Source of the DNA: Symbiodinium natans
Lineage: Eukaryota > Sar > Dinophyceae > Suessiales > Symbiodiniaceae
Direction: 5' to 3'
Length of the DNA: 64,000 nucleotides
NCBI GenBank assembly: GCA_905221605.1
Contig: CAJNDS010000412.1
Span: 48,501 to 112,500, forward strand
Of this stretch, positions 20,601 through 30,515 are shown piece by piece. A program made the translations under genes and the position numbers. How positions within the stretch are numbered: position 1 is the stretch's first letter; every line of letters starts with the position of its first letter. The notes below the pieces were generated by a model. It made no database searches. It saw only the letters and a list, made by a program, of their open reading frames with translations, and was not told the DNA's origin.

Positions 20601-23259
20601 ATGAAAGGCCGACACATGGTCTGGCAAAGGTTCATTCTCGCTGCAGCCCTTGTAGCGAATGCAGAGGTATGTGATGAGACCGAGCATCATTTGCACCTAG
20701 TGCAAAGGCAGCTGCACCTCCTCCGGGCTCCAAGCACGACACGCACCTGGGAGGAGGCGAAGGCTGCGGCCCAAAACGTTGTAAGCCAGCTGGCGGATGA
20801 AGAGCTGTACAACCTGGTGCGCGGCAGCCACTTCGCAGTAACTGGCTCACCTGACCCTGGGTACTACGTCGGGAATACACCGGCCATCCCCCGATTCCGG
20901 ATTCCGGCACTGAAGATGCAAGACGCGGCGCAGGGCTTCCGCGATACGGAGATGGGCACTGGTGGCACCAGCACCTCCTTCCCGAGCATGCTGGCTTTGG
21001 CTTCAACTTGGGATGAAGACCTGGTTCGTTTAGTTGCCAGTGCCCTTGGCACAGAGTACAAGGGCAAGGGGGCCAACTGCATCTTGGGGCCGTCTATCAA
21101 TGTGCACCGCGCTGCGGCTGGCGGTCGAAACTTTGAGTACCTTTCAGGTGAGGATGGTCATCTTGGTGCAAAATTGACGGCTGCATATGTCAGGGGCGTC
21201 CAAGACCAAGGCGTCATTGCAACCGCAAAGCACTTTGCGTTCAACGAGCAGGAGACAAATCGCATGAGCATGGATGCCCGAGTCAATGAACGAATCCAGT
21301 GGGAGCTGTACTATTTGCCATTCAAGGCAGCAGCAGAGGCTGGCGCGGGTGCCGTGATGTGTGCCTACAACAAGGTCAATGGCACATATGCTTGCCACAA
21401 TTCTGAGATGCTAAAGGCCGACTTGCGTGGCAAAATGGGTTTCTCTGGGTTTGTCATGTCTGACTGGACAGCAATGCATTCGAAGGATGCTTTGCAAGCA
21501 GGACTAGATCAAGAGCAGCCGGGGCCCATCAAGAACGTGCCTGTGTTGGGTGTCTTCGGTGTGCTTGTAGACGACACGATCAGGACTTTGGACAGGTCAA
21601 CGGTCGAGACCGCCGCCTTGCATGTCCTCACCACCATCTTTCGCTTCCGGCTCGATCAAGACATGGGCTGCGCCCCTCCAAATTGCACGCAGGAGCTTCA
21701 GTCTGACCAGACAAAAGCCACGACGCGCGGCGAGCGCCACGAGGACATCGCTCTCCGGGCTGCTGGGTCGGCGATTGTCCTTCTGAAGAATGACCAGGAT
21801 CTCCTCCCCCTGAACAAAGCAGGGATTGGCAGGATTGCTGTTCTTGGCAATGCTGCCTCAGACGAGACGCACCGTACGTTTGTGGGGAAAGGCTCCGGCT
21901 ACGTCCAGCCCGACTCATCTGCCAAGACGCCGCTTCAAGCCATCGAGGCAAGAGCTGCCAAGGCAGGGATTCAAGTCGTCAAGCCGGAGGGTGCTAGCAT
22001 CGAGGAGGCGGCCTCTCTGGCTCAGTCGGTTGATGCCGTGGTCGTCGTCATTGGCGCCGATGCCACGGAGGGTGCCGACAGAAGCTCCCTGGGACTGGGG
22101 GAGGCCAACGATGCCATGATCAAGGCGGTGTCCTCCGAAGCACCCACCATTGTGCTGCTGCAGATTCCGGGAGCCGTCCTCATGCCCTGGCGCGGAGAGG
22201 TTGCGGCAGTTGCCACGCAGTTCATGGGTGGTGTGGCGACGGGTGCTGCCTGGGCCAACTTCCTCTTCGGGGACGTGGCCCCGCGTGGGAAGCTTCCGAT
22301 CATGATGCCGGAGACGAGCGCAGATGTCATCCCCGTCGGTCTGGATCCTGAAGTGGTGTACTCCGAGGGCCTGCTTACATCCTACAGGTCTCCGGTCCTT
22401 CGAGCGGCATTTCCTTTTGGTCACGGCTTGGCCTTCACTACCTTTGAGTATTCAGGGGCGGACCGGCTAGAGACGGACTGTCCTGCGGCAGTCTCTTTGT
22501 CATAGTTGGGCAACATTTTACAATCTTAAGGGTACTAAACCCAATAAGGAAGAGCAATTTACATGTTTAATCTTATCCCAACCATGAACTAGGTCTGTGT
22601 GTCACTCCTGGTGAAGAATGTCGGGCAGCAGCCTGGTGAAGAGGTTGTTCAAGCCTACATCCACTTCCCGGAGCCCACTGGAGGAGATGAAGCCTGGATT
22701 CGAGGAACCCCTGAGATCATGCTGAAAGCTTTCCAGCGGACGAAGGTCCTGCAGCCAGGCGGGTGGCTGCCAAAATTCTGATCCCTTTTGGGGGTACCCT
22801 AAAACAGTAGGTGCCGAATTATAATGGGTATCCAAAAAGGGGCCATAATCCTAAACCCTAAACCCTAAACCCTGCCAGCGTGTGCGCCAGTGTGAGAGTC
22901 GAAACCCTAAACCCTAAACCCTAAACCCTAAACCACCCAGGTGATTCCCAAACACTCCGCTTCGACTTCGCGAACAGCGACCTGCAGCTCTTCGCCTCTG
23001 GGCGTGGGTGGGTGCCGCAGAGCAGCTAGGCAGGCCTTTGGGATCGTGTATACTTTGCCTTATTGGGCTTCAGAGGATCTGATTGTTTTTTGTATATATA
23101 TATATATATATTTTATATTTATGTGCTTATTTTTTCAGAGGGTTTTACGTCTTACGTGTCATCCTAGGCAAGATCGAAGTCCGCCTCGGAGCATCCAGCA
23201 AAGACATCCGTCAGACGATCTCGGCAGACATCTCGATCGAAGTGGCGGTGTCTGAGTAA
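20601..23259 (+). CDS. secreted GH3 beta-glucosidase/xylosidase-type enzyme
   Basis: Glycoside hydrolase family 3, which removes glucose or xylose from the ends of beta-linked saccharides. Exons: 20601-22490, 22593-22758, 22941-23021, 23168-23256, stop TAA 23257-23259 (742 codons). An alternative last join (exon 3 to 23007, exon 4 from 23139 after TTTTTTCAG) gives 747. An N-terminal signal peptide is likely (VWQRFILAAALVANA). The TIM-barrel part has KHFAFNEQET and the nucleophile Asp in GFVMSDW. The C-terminal sandwich starts VLLKNDQDLLPL and has EGADRSSL, where the acid/base Glu is expected. The usual fibronectin-III-like tail is complete only after splicing: VKNVGQQPGEEVVQAY, LQPGDSQTLRFDFANSDLQL, then VRLGASSKDIR. 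Introns 1 and 2 are mobile elements. All key residues are present, so it is probably active, acting outside the cell or in a food vacuole. Confidence 0.88.
22491..22592 (+). mobile_element. introner, family I, copy 2 (GT-AG intron)
   Basis: The element CTTTGTCATAG...GAACTAG (22495-22592) is flanked by GTCT at 22491-22494 and 22593-22596. Excising 22491-22592 (102 nt) joins GCA to GTC TGT GTG in frame and recovers the GH3 tail domain. Unspliced, it places TAG in frame after codon 634. Confidence 0.88.
22759..22940 (+). mobile_element. introner, family D (GC-AG intron) with telomere repeats inside
   Basis: The left end GGGTGGCTGCCAAAATT matches family D. The right end is replaced by CCCTAAA copies and closes with CCACCC. 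Flanks are AGGC on the left and AGGT on the right, a 4-bp duplication with one change. Splicing between AG and G[CT] in both copies gives CAG CCA GGT GAT TCC, which restores the conserved LQPG motif of GH3 tails. Confidence 0.75.
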
Positions 23260-24340
23260 GCGGGGCACTTTCATATTATGAACTCAGATGGGCGGCCAAG
23301 GGTTCACCATTCCCCTTGTCCATACGGCGTGGCAATGGGCCATGCTCTTTCGCTGGCTTTTGGCATCTTCTGGCCAGGACGGAATGTGGCCAAGATCGCG
23401 CAGAAAACGACCTGCTTGCTGTGGGGGAGCGGGGGGCGGCCTCATAAGATCCCTGGACCCCCCCCCCCCTTCCCCCCAACTTTTTTCCTGCTTCTAAAAA
23501 CATCCTCAGAATAGCCCCCCCAAGTTTTCCTGCTTTTAAAAAACATACCTAGAAGAGCCCTATATAGACTGGCCCTGCTGAAGTCTGTCAGGCGCCTGAG
23601 TCGCTCTGCGTCAGATCCACGGGTTGGGCCCTCAGAGCCTGGTGCCCCCTTCGGTGGGCCCCGGAGCATTCTCGGGATTTCTCGGGTCACGGGTCGCTCG
23701 TAGAATTCTCGTGATTCAGGAAGCTTGAGACTTGAGGCCCTCAGCCCCTTGACTTTCAATGCCCCGCCCCACCTAGTGCCTCGCTTTTTCCGAAGATGTG
23801 CTTAACTCTAAACTGAGGGTTGCTCGAAAGCTCCTGGTCTTCGAGTTATACTGAGACGACCATTACATGATTGAAATAAGGATCCGCGAAGGGGCCCGCG
23901 AAAGACAGTTCACTTCTGCGCGAAAGCTTTCTGTTATTGCATGCCATCACTCTTTGGTACAGACGATGCCACTGACAGTGTGTGTATATACTAAAAGAAA
24001 CGGCACAAGAGATGGGGATGGTTGCAACCTGCACCCAGAATCTAGCAACTACTATCGGAGTCCGAGAAAGTCCGCGATGGGGCCCGCGAAAGACAGCTCA
24101 CTTTTCGCTTGTCAACATTCTGGTCCTTTGCTGGATCCCTATTATCATACGGCACGTACTATGTAGGGTACCCCCAAAAGGGATTAGAATTTTGACAGCC
24201 ACCCATTTAGAACAACCGCCAACATGCTGCTCTGAGGCGTATGAAAAGGCCGACTGAGGAGGCCAGAGGGCCTCACAGTAGGGGTCCACAATTTCGACTT
24301 CAAGAAGTCATTGTGTAAGAGGTTTGGGATGTGCTATGAA
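23260..24340. other. no convincing gene; short repeats
   Basis: Contains a C-rich run (23459-23478), a locally repeated unit with CCTGCTT(C/T)TAAAAA (about 23487 and 23530), a second repeated unit GGGGCCCGCGAAAGACAG (23891 and 24078), and a partial family D element (24125-24207). The ORFs are GC-rich shadows. Confidence 0.45.
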
Positions 24341-24422
24341 GGCCTCAACCCTAAACCCTAAACCCTAAACCCTAAACCCTAAACCCTAAACCTGCAAGTC
24401 AGCTGCAGGGTGGCTATTTCAG

Positions 24423-24574
24423 GAGTGTGGGCCTTGGGTGCTTCCGTCATTCGCGAGCAGTGCGGCAAATTCATTGCTACTACGACCGTGTTGGGGACGC
24501 TATGTCATCTTCAGCTTGACGAACCAGCGCTGCCATTTGTACTTCATGAACGTCGTTGCTCTCCTCACGTCTAG
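24423..24574 (+). CDS. candidate terminal exon
   Basis: Follows CTATTTCAG. Reads VWALGASVIREQCGKFIATT then TVLGTLCHLQLDEPALPFVL and stops at TAG. Composition is protein-like. A competing ORF in another frame starts at 24438. Unknown function. Confidence 0.3.
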
Positions 24575-24859
24575 AGAAACAAGCAATTCAGTAGTCCGGC
24601 TGAGGGCAGATGGAGTTGTTTGGCTTTTCTCCTGTTCAGTGTATGGTATCTAGGATCAGTGCTTTGGACTCCGAGGACCTAAACCTGCAGGCTCTTTCAA
24701 AGACCCTCAAAAACCACGCGCAACTTCCCAACCACCTACGCCAGCCCTAAACCCTAAGCCCTACACCCTAAACCCTAAACCCTAAACTCTAAACCCTAAA
24801 CTCTAAACCTTTGTATGGGAGGTGGTGAAGAAGTTCTTGGCCCCACAAGACTCCAGCAT

Positions 24860-25133
24860 CAACCAATTATAAGTGTACTTTTCGGAGTTTAGGGTTTAGG
24901 GTTTAGGGATTAGGGTTTAGGGTTTGGGGTTCATGGTACTTATTAACCAAGTATAAGTGTACTTATAGGAGTTTAGGGTTTAGGGTTTGGGGTTTAGGAT
25001 TTAGGGTTCAGGGTTCAGGGTAACTGTACTTAGAACTGTACTTATAGCCATATTGGGGCACTTAAGGGGCTGATAAGTGGGTTATAAGTGCAGAGATATT
25101 TTGTTAATAAGTACCATGAACCTCCAAGTAGGC
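24860..25133. mobile_element. family C element with two telomere-repeat insertions
   Basis: The block ACCAA(T/G)TATAAGTGTACTT...GGAG occurs twice (24862 and 24947), each followed by a TTTAGGG tract. The rest of the C element (core GGGCACTTAAGGGGCT, end CATGAACCTCCAAGTA) follows. Confidence 0.65.
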
Positions 25134-25331
25134 CGGGCGGGAGGGGCCAATAAGACCTTGCAAGACCAACGAAACCCTTCATCCAAAAAACCCTGTGTTG
25201 GAGACTGAATCCCCCAAAGCCTTCCGCACCCTAAATCCGAATTGCCCAAATACTACCCCCCCCCCCCCCCCCCCCGCGAACCTCTACGTTTTTTAAGGCT
25301 AGGCCCTTGGCATGACGCACATACCTTTGGG

Positions 25332-25410
25332 CGGTTCCCCCTCATACTAACAGTCCTTAATGGGGAGGTACCATAATCCCTGTGAAGTACTGTTAGTATG
25401 AGGGGGAACA
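25332..25410. mobile_element. family H palindromic element
   Basis: GTTCCCCCTCATACTAACAG on the left and CTGTTAGTATGAGGGGGAAC on the right are perfect 20-bp inverted repeats around a short spacer. Related elements lie at 44418-44512, 53168-53325 (telomere tract inside) and, in part, at 12727. Confidence 0.8.
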
Positions 25411-25821
25411 TCCCAATGTTCGCCTCTTTCCGCCTTGGCTCTCGCAGGCAAGGGCCAGACGCTGCCGAGCCAAAGCCGAAGTGGAAGCCGGTGGCAAATC
25501 AACGTGTAGAAACAGGACTTGGGCACCCCAAGTACTGTTGCTACTCATTGATTCTTCGGGGTGTTGTGGAAAGCAAGCTTTGACCTAGGCCGCCCAAAGC
25601 GAGACGTGCAATGCACTTTCCTAGCGTTGAACATGATCAATTAGGTTCTTTGAGGCTGATGGCGGAAGGATCGCAAAAAAGAGCTGTCAGTATTAAAATA
25701 GGAAAGCTGACACTTCTGTCATCAGCACTTGGTAGGATCGATCGGGCCCTCGGGAGAACTTGCGATTTTTATACTGCCACGCCTGCCTGACCATGCAGAC
25801 GGGATGGGCCGCGGTGCTAGC

Positions 25822-25901
25822 GGGGACCATGGATTGTAATAAAGTGGACCCTCTCTGATTCTGATCAGAGCGGGTCCACTTTGCGACAATCCATGGTCCC
25901 C
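25822..25901. repeat. long near-perfect hairpin
   Basis: The arms GGGGACCATGGATTGT and ACAATCCATGGTCCCC pair perfectly. Inside them is a 4 x 4 mismatch loop and a second perfect stem (AAGTGGACCC with GGGTCCACTT). The total is 80 nt with a 20-nt loop. Confidence 0.85.
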
Positions 25902-26005
25902 TCGATGCTTCAGAGGAGGGAAGGTACAACACCTGTCGCAACGAGAATTTGAATGAACATGTGCTACCTCGAAGCTGGCCATTTCAACACATGCAGCTGT
26001 ATAGT

Positions 26006-26452
26006 TCATAGTATCAAATGTGGTGCACATCTTGAATGGGAAGGCTGACCAGACGTGTTGCACACATGCTCCACTTGTGGCCGCCACGAGACGTGATGGC
26101 CAGAGGGATAGCACTCAGCCAAGCGTCGGCCTCTACCGACCTGGACTCGACTGTCCATACAAGGAAACTGTCCGTGAGTCCCACGTCGCGTACAGTTTGA
26201 AGCCGAAAACCAGGCGGCATAGTGAATGGAGCTTGCTTCGAGTGCTGGTATGTGCCAGCCCCACATGGTGGACAAAGAGCCCCAGATCGCAGCATGATGC
26301 TCTGCTTTGCTGGGAGGAGTTAGTTCCATCTTAAACAACGGATTGCCCGTGCGCGGTGCATATGTGGCAGCCAAAATAGCCATGTAATTCTTCAAGCCGC
26401 CCCTGTCATACATGTGACATGTTGCAGTTTCAAGCAACAGTTCCATCACCAT
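26006..26452 (-). CDS. hypothetical ORF, 148 codons
   Basis: One of the few minus-strand ORFs not lying over a known gene. The first half (MELLLETATCHMYDRGGLKN) looks protein-like. No domain, no splice signals and no neighbours support it. Confidence 0.15.
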   Translation of the reverse strand: MVMELLLETATCHMYDRGGLKNYMAILAATYAPRTGNPLFKMELTPPSKAEHHAAIWGSLSTMWGWHIPALEASSIHYAAWFSASNCTRRGTHGQFPCMDSRVQVGRGRRLAECYPSGHHVSWRPQVEHVCNTSGQPSHSRCAPHLIL

Positions 26453-26589
26453 CCCTTCCCAGTTTTAGACCGGGTGTTTCAAAGCGCACTTATTAACCTA
26501 TAACCATGTTAGGGCACTTCAGGGGCTCAATAAGTGGGTTATAAGTACTGGTTATAATTGGCTAATAAGTACCATGAACCTCGAAGCAG

Positions 26590-29005
26590 GCCTGACACCG
26601 CCCGATGTTACATTGCATGGTTACCATAGGAAAAGTCATCATACGCATGGTGAGATGGCGGCGGCCTCGGAGTTGAGCAGCTGCTTTTCAGGGTTTAGGG
26701 TTTAGGGTTTAGGGTTTAGGGTTTAGGGTTTAGGGTTTGCCTTGATGCGCCACCTGGCAAAGTTTGGCTGAACCCAGGCCATGTTAGCACAGCCTCCGCG
26801 AAGTTGGACAGTTGTGCCTGGGATGGGGTGGGATGGGGTACATGCAACACATCCTTCTGTGGCATCACGTCCTGTTTGGGCAAATGTTCGGTGTAAGCCC
26901 TAAGCCCTAAGCCCTAAGCCCTAAACCCTAAACCCTAAACCCTAAACCCTAAACCCTAATAACCCTAAACCCTGGGGCAGGATGACAGGGACCCCGCCAC
27001 AGCGAAGGTTGGTCCTACGCGAGATTGAATTGGTTGAATGATGTGCGACTCATCCACCGATGTTTGCCCTAAACCCTAACCCTAAACCCCAAACCCCAAA
27101 CCCTAAACCCTAAACCCTAAACCCTAAACCCTAAACCCTAAACCATTATCTGTGGCAGTACACGGCTTTCTTCGGCTCCAATTTTGCAGAGAAGATCCGC
27201 CTCCCCGCGAGCTTGGGGCCAAGAGCTGCAACGAGATGCAACGAGGCATACTTTCTAGGGTTTAGGGTTTCGGGTTTTGGGTTTAGGGTTTAGGGTTTCG
27301 GGAACCCAGGATGCCAAGTGAATGCATGTGCTTCCATGAAGGCGGATGATCTGAGAGCTTCGCGAAATCAGACCACCCGGCGGCGCACTTGTCAATTAGC
27401 CTGATCAGGCTCATTCATGTAAGGTCCTAGGCGGGCTGAGCAGGGATTGAGATTGGTCCCGTGTGCTCCGTTGTGCAGGAGCTTAGTTTACATTCGTTGT
27501 TTCTGAGACGCGGCGGTAAGTCAACGTTGTGTGTCTCAAGATGCCGAACTCAGACTGGCCCAGTATCTGTTTGTCGATTGGTATGCCATACACCTAGGTC
27601 GTCTCGGAGCATCCGAAGTTCTGCGGCTTCATGCACGAAAGCGGAGTACCCAGTTCTCTTTCAACTCTCACTTAACTGCCGCCCCAAGTGTGATAGTGCG
27701 TGCTGGTAAGGAGAACGGACGGAGTGAACAAGGCCGTTCTGCTAGTATGACTTCTACTGCCATAACAGGCGCTTTTGTGTAAATGTGTGTTGCGCCAATG
27801 GTGTGCATCCGATGACTGTCGAAGGTGTTGCGACGAACGCAGCTCCAGACTTCAGTCCCGCAGAGGTACGGCCAGCTTCGCCGCGCGCTTGATTTTGCAG
27901 TTGTCTGGGATGTCTTTCCTTTGGGCGTCAGGACGCACAACAACAGGTACCCTGCATTACCTGTTGGGCTACAGGCTTGCATTCTGGCTTCTTTGGCATG
28001 AAGTGGCATCATCGTGCCCCTGCGCAGACTCCTTTTCCAGGTACCGAGCCGAGGGGTGCAATGAGCCGCAGAACCTCTTCAAATCGCTTGCGCAGCCCAT
28101 TCTCCCAGATTTCTACACCACACGACACGACACGACTCTACGCACTACACTACACTACACTAAGGATATTAGAGATCCCAAGCCCTTGTCACGCCCAGCG
28201 CCATGGAGATCTCGTGGACGTGATGGCTGCCACGCCCGCAGGGCCACCGCAGGTCTTCGCGCCGCCAGCACCAGGTCGGCTAATTCTTTCAGGTCAGCGG
28301 ACAGCCAGGTAGAACGAAGAGCGCGGGCTTAATCCCCAAACAGGAAATGTTTGCCGGATTGGACGGCCGGTGCAGCGTGGCTTAGGTTTTCACCGGCACG
28401 AAATAACACTTGTAGGGAGTCATGGGCTCGCAGCTGTTGGTGTCTCTCTTCAACGCAGACCGAAGAGCAGATTCAGTACCGAGATTGAAAGCAATGAAAT
28501 TGAAAGCAATGCCGCCTTCCTTCCCTGGTGGCTTCCACTAGCACTTGAGCTGCTCACACTACGAGAACTGTCTCTACTTAGTACATTGAGCGACCTCATC
28601 GCTGCAACTAGGATATCTTCTTGTGACGGCACCTCATGTTAACCACGAGATGGCGCCTACCGCTTCATGATGACGATGACTCCTGAGGTCCTGGAGCCTG
28701 TAGTCGCTTAGATGTTGCGAATCTCCCTCTTATCCCGTTCCCAGCCGCCGGCACAGGTTCTGAACTTGACTTTGGGGCCCCAGTGTGTGAACTAGAGGGT
28801 GGACTCGGTGTTTTTTTTTGTGTGTGTGTGTGTGCTTTAGTATCAGGGCTTAGGGTAGAGGATGTGTGAGTCTGACCTCAGATGCCTGAAGAGGGCCTTG
28901 TGAATTTTGAAGGTGGCCCCGGTGCCCCTACCAGCGGCCGCCCCCAGAGGCGGCGGGGGTCCGAAGTCAGGGTTGCGGTGGGAGAACAAAAAGTGGGAGA
29001 ATCGG
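26590..29005. other. repeats and weak ORFs
   Basis: Telomere tracts at 26692-26741, 26895-26972, 27067-27145 and 27256-27302. Two + strand open stretches might be exons: 27531-27700 (AQYLFVDWYAIHLGRLGASE) and 28200-28285. A CACTA microsatellite lies at 28125-28162 and a GT run at 28819-28834. Nothing is recognised. Confidence 0.4.
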
Positions 29006-29010
29006 GAAAT

Positions 29011-29133
29011 AGGGCTAGGGATGCCCGGTAGTACCCTTATTTCCCTTTTTGGTAGGTTTAGGTTCCCTTATGAAGCCCTTTAAGCGAAAAAGGGCACCCT
29101 TTTTCATCCTAGGTTACTGGGCAACCTAGAGGG
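29011..29133. mobile_element. family E variant with AGGG duplication
   Basis: The element 29015-29129 starts CTAGGGATGCCCGG and ends TGGGCAACCTAG, flanked by AGGG on both sides. Its ends match the CT...AG rule, but the duplication does not begin with G, so it is not expected to splice like an introner. Confidence 0.65.
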
Positions 29134-29139
29134 GTTTCT

Positions 29140-29350
29140 GAGCTCCGTGGATGGCCAAAATCACAGTAGCAGGAGTACTAGACGTAGCGGTTGTACTGTG
29201 TCGTAGGCAGTCGATGATGAGTCGTAGGAGTGACAGCCGTCATAGTAGCAGCAGCAAAGTCGCTGAAAGTAACAGTGTAAGGCGTAGAAGTAGCAAGAGT
29301 AGCAGTAGTGCTGACGGTGGTAGTGTCGAATGGAGGCTACAGCGAGGGGG
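29140..29350. repeat. degenerate GTAG/AGC triplet repeat
   Basis: Imperfect AGTAGCAG-type triplets over about 190 bp, ending in a G12 run. The Ser-rich ORF across it is probably a by-product. Confidence 0.6.
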
Positions 29351-30515
29351 GGGGGGGCGAATTACACTTTATCACTAACGCAGTACTGGTAACCGTGTTG
29401 GTCGCAGCCCTCTTGTGGGTGTAGCCATGCAGTAGCAGAATCGCAACGCGAGTCCATAGCAGAGTTCCATACTTAGCAGCATCGCCCGGTGACTGAAACA
29501 AGAAGGAGTTTTCAACACGACACTGTCGACATGTTGCATCTACAGCACCCAAAGAAGGTGTCATCATCAGGCAACAACCAAGAAGACAGCGCGGTGCAGC
29601 ATCATGACAGACAGCAGTCATAGGATAGGCTTTGAGGGCAACTGACATAGACAGGGTATCGCACAGATGGAGCCTGTACACAGAAACCCTAACCCCCTTT
29701 CGCCTGGGCCCTATTCCCACGTCTCAAATCCTCAAGAGGAGGGCACGTTCTACCGGGCTCCCGAAGCAGCGGTACTCGGAGCAGGGCGAGGCCGGGCAAG
29801 GTTGTCTAAACCTTAAACCCTAAACCCTAAACCCTAAACCCTTTTGCAAAGCAAACATCTGCCGATGCCTCCAAGCACTGGTGAACCCTATAAGTCCGAA
29901 GCCTTATGGGGGGTTTATGAACTTGACGGTACCTTCTTGAAGTCCCTGGTACAAGGGAATCCTACGATTTTTTTTGGGGGGGTCTCAATTCGGGTGCCCT
30001 TATAAACAGTAAACCCTAAACCCTAAACCCTATCCTTAAACCCTAAACCCTAAACCCTATCCTGAGGTTGCCCTCTGATGCAGGGGTGGGGGTTGCTTGG
30101 CTGGTTGCACTAGCGTGAAGCCTGCTGCCGCAGAGAGTGCTTGCAGAAACCCTATCCCTAAACCCTAAACCCTAAACCCTAAACCCTAACCCTAAACCCT
30201 AAACCCAAACCCCTAACCCCTAAACCCTAAACCCTAAACACCGAAGCCCCGGAGGCAGTGAACCCTTGGCTCGACCCACCAGAGATCCGGGCTCCCCGTG
30301 GCCGGCGTTGGACTCACAAAGGGCCGGCCCTGAGTTCCACACTGCGTCGGGAGGCAAGGTGGAGCTCCGGTTATTTTTGGGATGGTTTTTGGGGGTTCAG
30401 GGGTTCAGGGGTTCAGGGGTTCAGGGTTCAGGGTTCAGGGTTTAGGGTTTAGGGTTGAGGGTTTAGGGTTTAGGGTTTAGGGTTTAGGGTTCAGGGTTTA
30501 GGGTTTAGGGTTTAG

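Noticed and set aside
22499-22592. GH3 intron starting at the GT inside CTTTGTCATAG
   Set aside because: A 94-nt intron from this GT breaks the reading frame. The GT in the duplicated GTCT (22491) gives 102 nt and keeps it.
28819-28834. GT run as a Z-DNA or regulatory site
   Set aside because: A short common microsatellite with no gene nearby that would give it meaning.
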